DNA from: Lutimaribacter salitolerans
Lineage (GTDB): Bacteria > Pseudomonadota > Alphaproteobacteria > Rhodobacterales > Rhodobacteraceae
NCBI RefSeq assembly: GCF_042677865.1
Contig: NZ_JBHUDD010000005.1
Coordinates: forward strand, 1 to 64,000
Direction: 5' to 3'
DNA length: 64,000 bases
This document shows, piece by piece, positions 1 through 7,879 of the stretch. Under the pieces are notes generated by a model. It saw only the letters and a program-made list of their open reading frames with translations, was not told the DNA's origin and made no database searches. Position 1 is the first letter of the stretch. Each line of letters starts with the position of its first letter. The position numbers and the translations under genes were made by a program.

Positions 1-200
1 TTGGGCAATTCCCAGCCAACAAAAGGGGCGCCATCACGCAGCGCACCGGGCTTGCGATCAAGCAGCGGCACATAGTGCCAGGGCTCGAAGTAGCTGATAT
101 TGCGTGTAAAGCGCCGCTTATGTTCAGCGATAATTTCGTCGTTTGCGATCATGACAAGCCGATCAGCATAGGCGCGCAACGAGACGTGATGCCCCGCATG
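1..200 (-). pseudogene. IS21-family transposase IstA, internal fragment
   Basis: Read on the minus strand, this stretch translates without stops into the C-terminal part of an IS21-type IstA transposase. Visible pieces are SLRAYADRLVMIA, FEPWHYVPLLDRKPGALR and GAPFVGWELP, which match the conserved segment after the DDE catalytic core of IstA. It has no start codon, and similarity stops near base 200, where plus-strand primase-like sequence begins. The fragment runs off the left edge, so the rest of IstA and an IstB partner may lie outside. I read it as a decayed or rearranged insertion that removed the 5' part of the next gene. Family assignment is from remembered motifs, not a search. Confidence 0.75.
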
Positions 201-210
201 GCCGCATACG

Positions 211-1182
211 CAAGGCCGGGATGATGAGGAAACCCGCAAGAGGTTGTTCACGGCGCTGCGCACCGGCTGCAAAGCCCTGATCTGGGACAACGTGACCGGG
301 ACTTTCGACAGCGCCGCGATGGCGGCATTCATCACCGCCGACGCGATGGTTGACCGTGTGCTGGGCAAGTCCGAGGCGATCCGCATCCCGAACCGGGCGC
401 TGTTGATCTTGACCGGCAATAATCTGTCACTGGCAGGCGACTTGCCGCGCCGCGTCATCATCTGCCGGATCGACCCGGAAACCGATCAACCCTTTGCCCG
501 GCAATTCGACCTGGACCCGCTGCAATGGGTGCTGGAAAACCGCATGGCGATGCTGGCCGCCGCCTGCATCTTGATCCGGGCGCGGTTTACGCATCTGGCA
601 AAGCCCGCACCGGGGCGGCTGGCATCCTTCGAGGCTTGGGACGAACTGGTGCGACAGACCGTCATCTGGGCGGACATGGCGCTGCGCCCGTTTGAGTTTG
701 GCGACCCCATGGATCTTGTGCGCGAGGCGCAGGCCGCAGACCCGGAAGCCGATGCGCTTTTTGCCCTGCTGGACGCGCTGCGCGATCAATTTGGGGGCGC
801 TGAATTTACCGCCAAGGAAACGCAGGCCGCCGCGAAGGCCAGCATCACGCAAAGCCCGCTGGAAATGGCGCTGCTGGACCTTGCAGGCGATAGGGCGCTT
901 GCATCGGTCAAGAGCCTTGGCCGCGTCCTGAAATTCCGAGAGGGCAGAATCGTGCATGGGCTGCGCCTGACAGGGCGACAGGACAAGAACGCCGGATCAC
1001 GCTTCTACCGGATAAAGACCGCAGAAAACGGGTTTAGCGGCTTTAGCGGGTTTTCTTCCAGTCACACGGAAAAAAGGGAAAGCCCAAAAAAATATCAATG
1101 GGGGGAAAGTAACCCGCCAAACCCGCCAAACCCGGAAACCGCCACAATAGATGACCCGCACCACCCGGACGCATGGAAATGA
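211..1182 (+). pseudogene. Phage/plasmid primase-helicase-like protein, 5'-truncated
   Basis: The open frame starts only after a TGA near base 190 and reads at once into sequence typical of the C-terminal half of mobile-element primase/helicase proteins. Examples are ETRKRLFTALRTG, LIWDNVTGTFDSAAMAAF, DRVLGKSEAIRIPNRALLI and the LTGNNLSLAGDLPRR block (sensor/arginine-finger region). An N-terminal primase domain and Walker A motif should precede this, but the IS21 fragment sits there instead. The annotated-type ATG at 244 is therefore probably not a genuine start. The C-terminal tail (GFSGFSGFSSSH, NPPNPPNPE) is low complexity. The family replicates integrated elements and satellites. Probably non-functional unless the missing part is supplied by an unusual fusion. 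Confidence 0.7.
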
Positions 1183-1345
1183 AAGGCACAACATCTTGAC
1201 CAGTGATGCAAAGGAAGGCACTACGATTAGCAGATATGCACCGCTTCGCGCGGGCATCCCGACCGAACGTCACCGCGACAGCGGGGCAGAGGATAGCAAG
1301 CCGGGCAAGACTGCCCGCGACCTTCCCTTGTCCAATGGTGGCGTT

Positions 1346-1591
1346 ATGCCTTCTTCACCAGATACACCGCAGGAAAAGCAACCGGACGCATCCCGCAAGC
1401 CCGCGCTTGTGCTGCAGTCGCGTGCCGATCTGCGCGACCTGCTTATCAAGGCAGGGCTGGCGCGCGCAGCCGCTGAAAAGGTTGCGCGGGGCGGATGGCC
1501 CGCATTGTCAGGGGAAACCACCGAAACCGATCTGGCAGAGGACGCCGCCGCATTGGCCCGCGCCTTGGCCGAAACCCTTACGGAGTTGTGA
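1346..1591 (+). CDS. Small mobile-element protein, unknown function
   Basis: Encodes about 81 residues. The likely conserved core is at the C-terminus, reading LRDLLIKAGLARAAAEKVARGGWPAL followed by an acidic helix (sequence abbreviated: core residues about 30-60). Short proteins with a similar helical core occur beside capsid genes of alphaproteobacterial islands, but I do not know a function. It ends 3 bases before the capsid gene, so the two are probably cotranscribed. The frame stays open upstream to an ATG at 1151, which overlaps the primase-like gene. That upstream part has non-coding-like composition, so 1346 is preferred, although its ribosome-binding site is weak. Confidence 0.5.
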   Translation: MPSSPDTPQEKQPDASRKPALVLQSRADLRDLLIKAGLARAAAEKVARGGWPALSGETTETDLAEDAAALARALAETLTEL

Positions 1592-1594
1592 GAC

Positions 1595-2794
1595 ATGACC
1601 AATCAACCAAACATGGCCGACATGGCCCGCGACCTGCAGAAAATCAGTGCAGCCGTGCCGAAAATGCAAGCGGCTGCGCGTGCCGTCGAGGATCACGCAA
1701 AGCGGCTTGACCAAGTGGAAGAAACCGCCGCGCTGGCCTATGAGACTGCAAAGCGCGGGCCGAACTACACGCCGACCAATGGGCGCGCGGGCAACGTGAT
1801 TACGCCGCACGCCAAAGCCTTCGCGGACTGGCTGCGCGCGCCGCAAGACAGCAATCGCAAAGCCGATCTGATGGGCGTTGAAATGGACTATCGCGCCGAG
1901 GGATCGACCCAAACCGGGGCGGCAGGCGGCTTTGCGGTGCCGGAGCCTGTATTCGAGGCTATCCAAGAACGCATTCTCGAAATCGGGGCAATGCGCCGCT
2001 TGGCCGCAAACTACACTGTTGCATCAACCGGCACGCGGTTTCTGGTCAACCGCAACAACGCGACAAGCGCATGGGTTGGGGAAACCGATGCGCGCGACGG
2101 GACGGGCGAACCTACACTCGACAGTCGCGCGCCGACCTTTGGCACGGTCCACACCTTGATCGAGGCTACCGAAGAACTGTTGCTCGACAGCGCGGTGAAC
2201 ATCAACGCTTGGTTTCTGAACGCCGCGGCGCAACAGATCGCCCAGGCAGAGGGCGCAGCCTTCATTTCTGGAAATGGCACGAACAAGCCGACCGGGCTTT
2301 TGGCTGGTCCAACGCCGGTAACGACAGGCGATTCCACCCGCACAGCCGGGACACTGCAGTATGTGCCGACAGGCGAGGCGGCTGCACTGACCATCGACGG
2401 GCTGAACGATACCTTTTTCGCTTTGAAGGCCGCGCATCGGCAAAGCGCGACTTGGGTAATGTCCAGCGCGACAGGCGCTGTGCTTTCCAAGATGAAGGAC
2501 GCGGACGGGCGGTCAATCTGGCAACAAAGCCTTAGCGCCGATACGCCTTCAACCCTGCTTGGCCGCCCGGTTGTGTTTGATGAGAACATGCCAGCGGTTG
2601 AGGCAAACGCCTTTCCCATTGCGTTTGGTGACATGCGCGCTGGGTATCTGATCGCGGATTCTGGCGGCTTGCGCGTCACGACCGACGATAACATCACGAA
2701 GCCCGGTTATGTGCGGTTCTATGTTCGCCGCCGCGTTGGTGGCGTGATCTATGACAGTGACGCGGTGAAGCTGGTCAAGATCGCCGCGACCTAA
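1595..2794 (+). CDS. Phage major capsid protein, HK97 family
   Basis: A 399-residue protein with the layout of an HK97-fold major capsid protein. Residues about 5-50 form a short charged helical delta-like region, residues 50-110 a linker, and residues about 115-395 the capsid fold. The last part contains GGFAVPEPVFEAI, the AWVGETDARDGTGEPTL segment, EELLLDSAVNINAW and a late RFYVRRRVGGVIYDSDAV strand. Such proteins normally come with a prohead protease, portal and large terminase. None of these is present between here and the island's right end. It sits in a short operon with a small upstream protein and, 0.5 kb on, a small terminase. In satellite elements a lone capsid gene can redirect a helper phage's packaging to small heads; that role is inference here. 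Confidence 0.93.
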   Translation: MTNQPNMADMARDLQKISAAVPKMQAAARAVEDHAKRLDQVEETAALAYETAKRGPNYTPTNGRAGNVITPHAKAFADWLRAPQDSNRKADLMGVEMDYRAEGSTQTGAAGGFAVPEPVFEAIQERILEIGAMRRLAANYTVASTGTRFLVNRNNATSAWVGETDARDGTGEPTLDSRAPTFGTVHTLIEATEELLLDSAVNINAWFLNAAAQQIAQAEGAAFISGNGTNKPTGLLAGPTPVTTGDSTRTAGTLQYVPTGEAAALTIDGLNDTFFALKAAHRQSATWVMSSATGAVLSKMKDADGRSIWQQSLSADTPSTLLGRPVVFDENMPAVEANAFPIAFGDMRAGYLIADSGGLRVTTDDNITKPGYVRFYVRRRVGGVIYDSDAVKLVKIAAT

Positions 2795-2938
2795 TCCAGA
2801 CAGGCAGGATGCGCCCGGCGCTGGATAGACCGCCACAGCATCCCCGTAAGTCGTGAGTGGGAAAACCGCGACAGCGCGCGACCGGAACCCTTTTCCCCGG
2901 TGCGCGCGCATCTTAACCCGCAACAATCGAGGCAGACC

Positions 2939-3229
2939 ATGCAGACCAGAGAGAGCCGAAACATCATTACCACGCTGGACCTGCCCGCGCATCTTGTCGA
3001 GGGCATGGCCGCGCAATCGGCACAGATGCAAAGCCTGACATTCGCGCAGCTTGTGGCAATGGTCGCAAGGATCGACCGCAGCCGCGCCAATGCCGCACAC
3101 ACACGCGCCGCGACCGCAGGCCACATGACCCAAGCCCTTGACCAGATCGAGGCGCAGTTGTCGTGCATGTGGGCAATGGTCGAGGCCGAACTTGAACGCC
3201 GCACACAGGGCGGGCCGAAAACCTTATGA
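2939..3229 (+). CDS. Hypothetical mobile-element protein
   Basis: A 96-residue, helix-rich protein of unknown function, between the capsid and small-terminase genes. It begins MQTRESRNIITTLDLPAHLV, continues with a heptad-like middle (QSAQMQSLTFAQLVAMVARI) and ends in a charged tail. There is no signal peptide or membrane segment. The ATG at 2939 follows a GAGGC ribosome-binding site; an upstream GTG at 2900 in the same frame is less likely. Its position suggests a packaging accessory or regulator, but no motif supports a specific role. Confidence 0.6.
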   Translation: MQTRESRNIITTLDLPAHLVEGMAAQSAQMQSLTFAQLVAMVARIDRSRANAAHTRAATAGHMTQALDQIEAQLSCMWAMVEAELERRTQGGPKTL

Positions 3230-3295
3230 CCCTTCGACACAGGACCAGCGGTGGAAGTCTTGTTGCGCGTAAGTCGATTTGAAAGGAAAAAACCC

Positions 3296-3754
3296 ATGCC
3301 CGGACGCAAACGCAAACCGCCCGCCCTTCGCGCCCTGACAGGCGGCAAGGTGGCACCGGATGCGCCAGAGGTCGCACGCCTGCGCGATCTGGACCCGCCC
3401 GCTTTTTTGTCAGATCAAGCGGCGCAGCATTGGCCCGATCTGGCCGGGCTGTTGTCCGATATGGGCATCGCTGCAAATTCCGACCGAATCGCGCTTGCGC
3501 TGTTGTGTGAGGCGCTGGCCGAGTGGATTGAGGCAGGCCAAACCATTGCGAAGTATGGCGCGACATATCAGGCCGTGACCGAGGCGGGGGCCGTGATGCA
3601 TCGCGCGCATCCTGCTGTTGCGCAACGTGCTGATTCAGCGCGCCGCGTTCAAAGTCTGTTGGCCGAATTTGGCATGACACCCGCCGCCCGGTCGAAAGTG
3701 TCGGGCTTGCCCGATCTGCCCGGCGATGACCCGGCACAGAAGTATTTCACATGA
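3296..3754 (+). CDS. Phage terminase small subunit, P27 family
   Basis: A 152-residue protein with the P27-type TerS pattern. An N-terminal basic start (MPGRKRKPPALRALTGG) precedes a central region with DPPAFLSDQAAQHWPDLAGLL, then LALLCEALAEWIEA and QAVTEAGAVMHRAHPAV. The C-terminus is typical, with LLAEFGMTPAARSKV. TerS binds pac or cos DNA and recruits the large terminase for packaging. Start ATG 3296 is set by GAAAGGAAA just upstream. No large terminase gene is within the window, so the protein would need a helper phage's TerL, as in phage satellites. The next gene overlaps its stop by 4 bases (ATGA), so translation is probably coupled. Confidence 0.9.
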   Translation: MPGRKRKPPALRALTGGKVAPDAPEVARLRDLDPPAFLSDQAAQHWPDLAGLLSDMGIAANSDRIALALLCEALAEWIEAGQTIAKYGATYQAVTEAGAVMHRAHPAVAQRADSARRVQSLLAEFGMTPAARSKVSGLPDLPGDDPAQKYFT

Positions 3755-3996
3755 CCCGCGACCAACTATCACCCGCCGCCCGCGCAGCACATGACCGGAT
3801 GCTGGACGCCTTCGACGCGCTGTTTCAAGGCATACTGGCGCGCGAAGCGCAGGCGATGGACGCCAAGCTGCGCGCAGAGGGCAAGACCGGCAGAGAGGCC
3901 GCGCAGGGCGCGCAAGCGCATATCCAGCGCATCAAGGACATGATGCTGCAGGAACGCGCGCGGCTGGAAGCCGAAGCGGTGGCGAATCTGCACTGA
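3751..3996 (+). CDS. Small charged helical protein, unknown
   Basis: An 81-residue protein that starts within the terminase stop (ATGA overlap), so it is probably translationally coupled to the small terminase. The sequence is almost wholly predicted helix and rich in Ala, Arg and Glu (for example REAQAMDAKLRAEGKTGRE and MLQERARLEAEAVANLH), consistent with a coiled coil. No known domain is recognised. It is the last gene of the island before the tRNA-Asn junction. A role in packaging with TerS is possible but not shown. Confidence 0.6.
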   Translation: MTRDQLSPAARAAHDRMLDAFDALFQGILAREAQAMDAKLRAEGKTGREAAQGAQAHIQRIKDMMLQERARLEAEAVANLH

Positions 3997-4232
3997 CAGC
4001 CCGGAGCCTTAGCGGGCAATTCGCCCGCCCGCGTTACCGGCCCGTGACTTTTGATTTTCTTGCGAGGTCACGGAGAGAGAAAGCAAAACCCCGCTACCGG
4101 TGCCAGAATCGCAGAAAAAGCCCGCGAAGGCTCCATCGCAAAAACTGGTGACAAATCCAGTGACAAACCCCAAGAGACGACGAAACCCGCTTGCGCGGGC
4201 CTGCTGTATCGTCTTGTTTTCTTGAGGTTTTT
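3997..4232. other. Right end of the integrated island (non-coding junction)
   Basis: This non-coding stretch separates the last island gene from the 3' end of tRNA-Asn. It carries two copies of GTGACAAA at 4148-4155 and 4160-4167 (12-base period). A hairpin, CCCGC-TTGC-GCGGG near 4188-4201, is followed by T-rich sequence. It lies where the arm-type integrase sites and attR of a tRNA-integrated element would be expected. The other boundary (attL) and an integrase gene are outside the window, so the core sequence cannot be defined here. Confidence 0.5.
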
Positions 4233-4307
4233 TGGCTCCGGCGGTAGGGATCGAACCTACGACCAATTGATTAACAGTCAACTGCTCTACCGCTGAGCTA
4301 CGCCGGA
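4233..4307 (-). tRNA. tRNA-Asn (GTT)
   Basis: Minus-strand cloverleaf. Acceptor TCCGGCG (4301-4307) pairs with CGCCGGA (4237-4243), the discriminator is G and CCA is encoded (4233-4235). The D arm is GCTCAGCGGTAGAGC, and the anticodon loop CTGTTAA contains GTT at 4273-4275. The T arm reads GTAGGTTCGATCCCTAC. The gene is intact. Its 3' end faces the phage-like island, so it is the probable integration target. Confidence 0.97.
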
Positions 4308-4392
4308 ACACTGTGGAAGGCGATCTAACAAAAGCGACTCCGCTCGTCCAGAGGCTTTTGGCGGAATTCTTCGCTTTTCGCAAAAAGGCGTC

Positions 4393-5304
4393 TCAGAGCC
4401 TTTCGAAAATGGTCGAAGCCGAAAGCAATCCATGGGGTCGGACCTGCGATTTTTGAAGCAGATCAACGAGATGCGCAAAGACATTGCGCTCGGCCGCTGG
4501 CAGCAACTCCGGCGGCGTGTCGGTATAGATCATGCGGGTCAGGCTGCGGATGTCGCTGGGGCCTTTGGCGAGGGCATCCAGAATGGCAGCCTCGCGGGTG
4601 CGGCGGTGGGCCAGCAGCCAGTCGATGCGGGCCATGGGATCGGTCATCGCTGCGCCGTGGCCGCTGTGCAGCACGCGTGGGGCGGCCGCGCGCAGACGAT
4701 CGCAGGAGGCCATGAAGTCGGTCAGGTCCCCATCTGGGGGCGAGACCAGCGACGTGGCCCATCCCATCACCAGATCGCCGCAGAAGGCTACATCGCCCCA
4801 CAGAAAGGCCAGGTGATTGCCGAAATGTCCCGGCGTCCAGAGCACACGCAGGCTCCAGCCGTCGCCGTTGATATCCTGACCATCTGCAATCACCTGATCG
4901 GGCGCAAAGGCTGCATCGACGCCCTCGCCACCGCCCGCCAGCCCCTGATCGGCCAGCATCTGCATCACTGCGCTGCGCCCCGCCTGCGCATCGCCATAGG
5001 CCAGAACCGGCGCGCCGGTTTCGCGTGATAACGCACGCGACAGCGGCGAGTGGTCCAGGTGCGCATGGGTCACGAGGATATGGGAGATGTGCTGGCCGGG
5101 GCCCAACGCGCGCAGGATCGCGGCCAGATGCGCAGGGTCATCCGGGCCGGGGTCGATCACCGCCAGCCCTCTGGTGCCCAGCAGGTAGGTGTTGGTGCCG
5201 CGCCACGTCATCGGGGATGGATTGGGGGCCACGATGCGGCGCAACCCTGGCTGCAACGCCTCGGCCTCGCCTATGGGGGGATCGAAATCTTCGGGCAGGG
5301 TCAT
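4393..5304 (-). CDS. MBL-fold metallo-hydrolase (LACTB2-like)
   Basis: A 303-residue metallo-beta-lactamase-fold hydrolase. Metal ligands are visible as THAHLDHS (about residues 79-86), the histidine in WTPGHFGNHLAFLW (about 158) and the aspartate in FCGDLVMG (about 175). A later HSGHG (about 213) supplies another ligand. The C-terminal 70 residues form the small winged-helix-like region seen in LACTB2-type proteins (IDWLLAHRRTREAAILDAL onward). Substrates in this family include nucleic acids and small thio- or phosphoesters, so none is assigned. No signal peptide. It is divergent from the histidine kinase with only 40 bases between starts, so promoters must overlap. Confidence 0.9.
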   Translation of the reverse strand: MTLPEDFDPPIGEAEALQPGLRRIVAPNPSPMTWRGTNTYLLGTRGLAVIDPGPDDPAHLAAILRALGPGQHISHILVTHAHLDHSPLSRALSRETGAPVLAYGDAQAGRSAVMQMLADQGLAGGGEGVDAAFAPDQVIADGQDINGDGWSLRVLWTPGHFGNHLAFLWGDVAFCGDLVMGWATSLVSPPDGDLTDFMASCDRLRAAAPRVLHSGHGAAMTDPMARIDWLLAHRRTREAAILDALAKGPSDIRSLTRMIYTDTPPELLPAAERNVFAHLVDLLQKSQVRPHGLLSASTIFERL

Positions 5305-5344
5305 GGCGCTTCCTCTTTGTCGCGGTCAGGGCTAGGTTTAGCGC

Positions 5345-6637
5345 ATGTCGTTTCACTTGCTCAAACGCTATATGCCGCGTGGTCTTTATGGCCGCGCCGC
5401 GTTGATTCTGGTGCTGCCTGTTGTGGTGGTGCAACTGGTCGTGTCCGTGGTGTTCATCCAGCGCCATTTCGAGGGCGTGTCGGTGCAGATGACGCAGGAT
5501 GTGGCGCGTCAGGTCCGGTTGGTGATGGCGGTTCCGCCGGGCGACGATCGGGCTGCGCTGGCCGATGCGCTGGATTTCACACTGCGGCCGGCCCGGCCCG
5601 ACAGCGCTGATGACGTGCGGGTGTGGTACGACCTGACTGCCGGCAACGTCACCCGTGCGCTGTATGATGCGCTGCCGACGCTGGATGCGGTGGAACTGCC
5701 CGACACCCGTCGGGCCATCCTGACCCTGCGGCCCGAGGGGCAGCAGGCGGTCGAGATCGAGCTGGCCCGCGGGCGTCTTTCGGCCCGCAACCCGCACCAG
5801 TTGTTCGTCAACATGGTGTTCTTTGGCGGGCTGATGACCGTGATCGCCTTTATCTACATGCGCAACCAGTTGCGCCCGATCACGCGGCTGGCCGGCGCGG
5901 CCGAGGCCTTTGGCCGGGGCAGGGTGGTCGATTATCACCCCTCGGGCGCGCTGGAGGTGCGGGCCGCCGGCAATGCCTTTCTGGACATGCGCGCCCGGAT
6001 CGAGCGCCAGATCGAACAGCGCACGCTGATGCTGTCCGGCGTCAGCCACGATCTGCGCACGCCCTTGACCCGGCTGAAGCTGGGGCTGGCCTTTGTCGAT
6101 GACGAAGACCGCATCCCGATGGAGCGCGATGTCGAGGAAATGGGCCGGATGATCGACGAGTTCCTGTCCTTTGCCAAGGGCGCGTCCGAGGGCGAGGCGG
6201 AACCGACCGACCCGATCGCGCTGATGCAGGCGCTTGTGGCCGACCATCAGCGAGAGGGGCAGGATGTGACCCTGATCAGCGCCGTCGGGCAGGGCACCGT
6301 GTCGTTGCGCCCGATTGCGATCCGGCGCGCGGCGGACAACCTGATCGGCAACGCGGTGCGCTATGGCACCAAGGCCGAAGTGTCAGTCATGCTGACCGAC
6401 AAATCTCTGCGAATCCGGATCGAGGATGACGGCCCCGGCATCCCACCCGAGCAGCGCGGCGATGCGATCCGGCCCTTTACGCGGCTGGACACTGCGCGCA
6501 ATCAGAACCGCGGCTCGGGCGTGGGGCTGGGGCTGGCCATTGCGGCCGATATCGCCCGGGCGCACGGGGGCGTACTGCGTCTGGGGGAAAGTGAGAAGCT
6601 GGGCGGGCTGCGCGCCGATATCGTGATCGCGCGCTGA
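5345..6637 (+). CDS. EnvZ-like sensor histidine kinase
   Basis: A 430-residue membrane histidine kinase. Transmembrane helix 1 is at about residues 18-38, a periplasmic domain of about 115 residues follows, and transmembrane helix 2 is at about 152-172. A HAMP segment (RNQLRPITRLAGAAEAFGRG) leads to the H-box SGVSHDLRTPLTRL with the phospho-acceptor His near residue 234. The ATPase domain shows NLIGNAVRYG (N box), DDGPGIPPE (G1) and GSGVGLGLAIA (G2). This matches the EnvZ/OmpR-type family. No response regulator gene adjoins it here; the neighbours are an MBL hydrolase and a tRNA. The partner must lie elsewhere, and the stimulus is unknown. Confidence 0.92.
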   Translation: MSFHLLKRYMPRGLYGRAALILVLPVVVVQLVVSVVFIQRHFEGVSVQMTQDVARQVRLVMAVPPGDDRAALADALDFTLRPARPDSADDVRVWYDLTAGNVTRALYDALPTLDAVELPDTRRAILTLRPEGQQAVEIELARGRLSARNPHQLFVNMVFFGGLMTVIAFIYMRNQLRPITRLAGAAEAFGRGRVVDYHPSGALEVRAAGNAFLDMRARIERQIEQRTLMLSGVSHDLRTPLTRLKLGLAFVDDEDRIPMERDVEEMGRMIDEFLSFAKGASEGEAEPTDPIALMQALVADHQREGQDVTLISAVGQGTVSLRPIAIRRAADNLIGNAVRYGTKAEVSVMLTDKSLRIRIEDDGPGIPPEQRGDAIRPFTRLDTARNQNRGSGVGLGLAIAADIARAHGGVLRLGESEKLGGLRADIVIAR

Positions 6638-6648
6638 CGGTCGGGAAG

Positions 6649-6724
6649 TGGTAGGCCCGGAGGGACTCGAACCCCCAACCAAGGCGTTATGAGCGCCCTG
6701 CTCTAACCGTTGAGCTACAGGCCC
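6649..6724 (-). tRNA. tRNA with CAT anticodon, probably tRNA-Ile2
   Basis: Minus-strand tRNA with encoded CCA (6649-6651). Acceptor GGGCCTG pairs with CGGGCCT using wobbles, and the anticodon CAT is at 6689-6691 in loop CTCATAA. The T arm is GGGGGTTCGAGTCCCTC. A CAT anticodon can be elongator Met, initiator Met or the lysidine-modified Ile2. The D arm and the CTTGGTTG variable region resemble bacterial Ile2 more than elongator Met, so Ile2 is favoured by memory of those sequences. A covariance-model isotype call would settle it. Confidence 0.85.
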
Positions 6725-6832
6725 GACCTGAGGCAGTTGTTAGCAGGACCGGGGCAGGGGTCAAGGCTTTGCCGTTGCCTTGGATCACATGATGATTTAC
6801 CTCGCGCGGAAATGACAACAGGGGGGCATCCC

Positions 6833-7879
6833 ATGACCAGTGGCAAGAACGGCATCACCTACGCGCAGGCGGGCGTCGATATCGATGCAGGCAACGACCT
6901 GGTCGAGCGGATCAAGCCTGCCGCCAAGCGCACCGCGCGCCCCGGTGTGATGTCGGGGCTGGGGGGCTTTGGCGCGTTGTTCGACCTAAAGGCGGCAGGC
7001 TACACCGACCCAATTCTGGTGGCGGCCACGGATGGCGTGGGCACCAAGCTGCGCATCGCCATCGACACCGGTCATTTCAGCACCATCGGCGTCGATCTTG
7101 TCGCCATGTGCGTGAACGACCTTGTGTGTCAGGGAGCCGAGCCGCTGTTTTTCCTGGATTATTTCGCCACCGGCAAGCTGGAGCTTGAGGCGGCGACCGA
7201 CATCATCACCGGCATCGCGCAGGGCTGCGAGGCGTCGGGCTGCGCGCTGATCGGCGGCGAGACGGCGGAAATGCCGGGCATGTATCACGGCGGCGACTTC
7301 GATCTTGCCGGCTTTGCCGTGGGCGCGATGGAACGTGGGGCCGACCTGCCTGCGGGGGTGGCGGCGGGCGATGTGCTGCTGGGGCTGGCCAGCGACGGGG
7401 TGCATTCCAACGGCTACAGCCTTGTGCGCAAGCTGGTCGAGGTGTCGGGGCTGGGCTGGGACGCGGCCTGCCCCTGGGAGGATGGCACTCTGGGTCAGGC
7501 GCTGCTGGCGCCGACGCGGCTCTATGTCAAGCAGGCGCTGGCGGCGGTTCGGGCAGGGGGCGTGCATGCGCTGGCCCATATCACCGGCGGCGGGCTGACA
7601 GAGAATCTGCCGCGGGTCCTGCCCGATGACATGGGCGCCGATATCGACATGGGCGCGTGGCCCTTGCCCGGCGTGTTCGGCTGGCTGATGCAGACCGGCG
7701 GCATGGAGCAGGCCGAGATGCTGAAAACCTTCAACTGCGGCATCGGCATGGTGCTGGTTGTGGCCCCCGACCGGGCCGATGCGCTGGCCGAACTGCTGCG
7801 GGAGGCGGGCGAGACCGTGCATGTGCTGGGCCATGTCGGCGGCGCTGCGGGCGTGCGGTACTCCGGCACGTGGCAGTGA
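6833..7879 (+). CDS. purM: Phosphoribosylformylglycinamidine cyclo-ligase PurM
   Basis: A 348-residue PurM (AIR synthetase). It closes the imidazole ring of FGAM with ATP to give AIR, step five of purine synthesis, in the cytoplasm. Family marks are the N-terminal YAQAGVDIDAGNDLVERI, RPGVMSGLGGFGALF, ATDGVGTKLRIA (nucleotide site), CVNDLVCQGAEPLFFLDYFA, GGETAEMPGMY, SDGVHSNGYSLVRKL and HITGGGLTENLPRVL. Length is normal. ATG 6833 is chosen because it follows AGGGGGG and starts the conserved region; the upstream frame runs into the tRNA. The stop overlaps the GTG of purN, so the two are coupled. Confidence 0.98.
   Translation: MTSGKNGITYAQAGVDIDAGNDLVERIKPAAKRTARPGVMSGLGGFGALFDLKAAGYTDPILVAATDGVGTKLRIAIDTGHFSTIGVDLVAMCVNDLVCQGAEPLFFLDYFATGKLELEAATDIITGIAQGCEASGCALIGGETAEMPGMYHGGDFDLAGFAVGAMERGADLPAGVAAGDVLLGLASDGVHSNGYSLVRKLVEVSGLGWDAACPWEDGTLGQALLAPTRLYVKQALAAVRAGGVHALAHITGGGLTENLPRVLPDDMGADIDMGAWPLPGVFGWLMQTGGMEQAEMLKTFNCGIGMVLVVAPDRADALAELLREAGETVHVLGHVGGAAGVRYSGTWQ

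Noticed and set aside
1151..1345. Longer N-terminal extension of the small gene before the capsid gene
   Set aside because: Composition is unlike coding sequence in the island, there is no good ribosome-binding site, and the region overlaps the end of the primase-like gene. It cannot be fully excluded.
1595..3754. Gene transfer agent cluster
   Set aside because: Capsid and TerS only. A GTA cluster has portal, protease, adaptor and tail genes in series, and is not normally next to a tRNA with a primase gene.
4009..4383. A minus-strand frame running from the tRNA-Asn into the island end, possibly an integrase start
   Set aside because: It translates the tRNA itself, and no tyrosine-recombinase motif appears in the remainder.
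6725..6832. Purine riboswitch upstream of purM
   Set aside because: The 108-base gap contains no purine-aptamer-like stem-loops that I can find, and an ordinary ribosome-binding site precedes the start.
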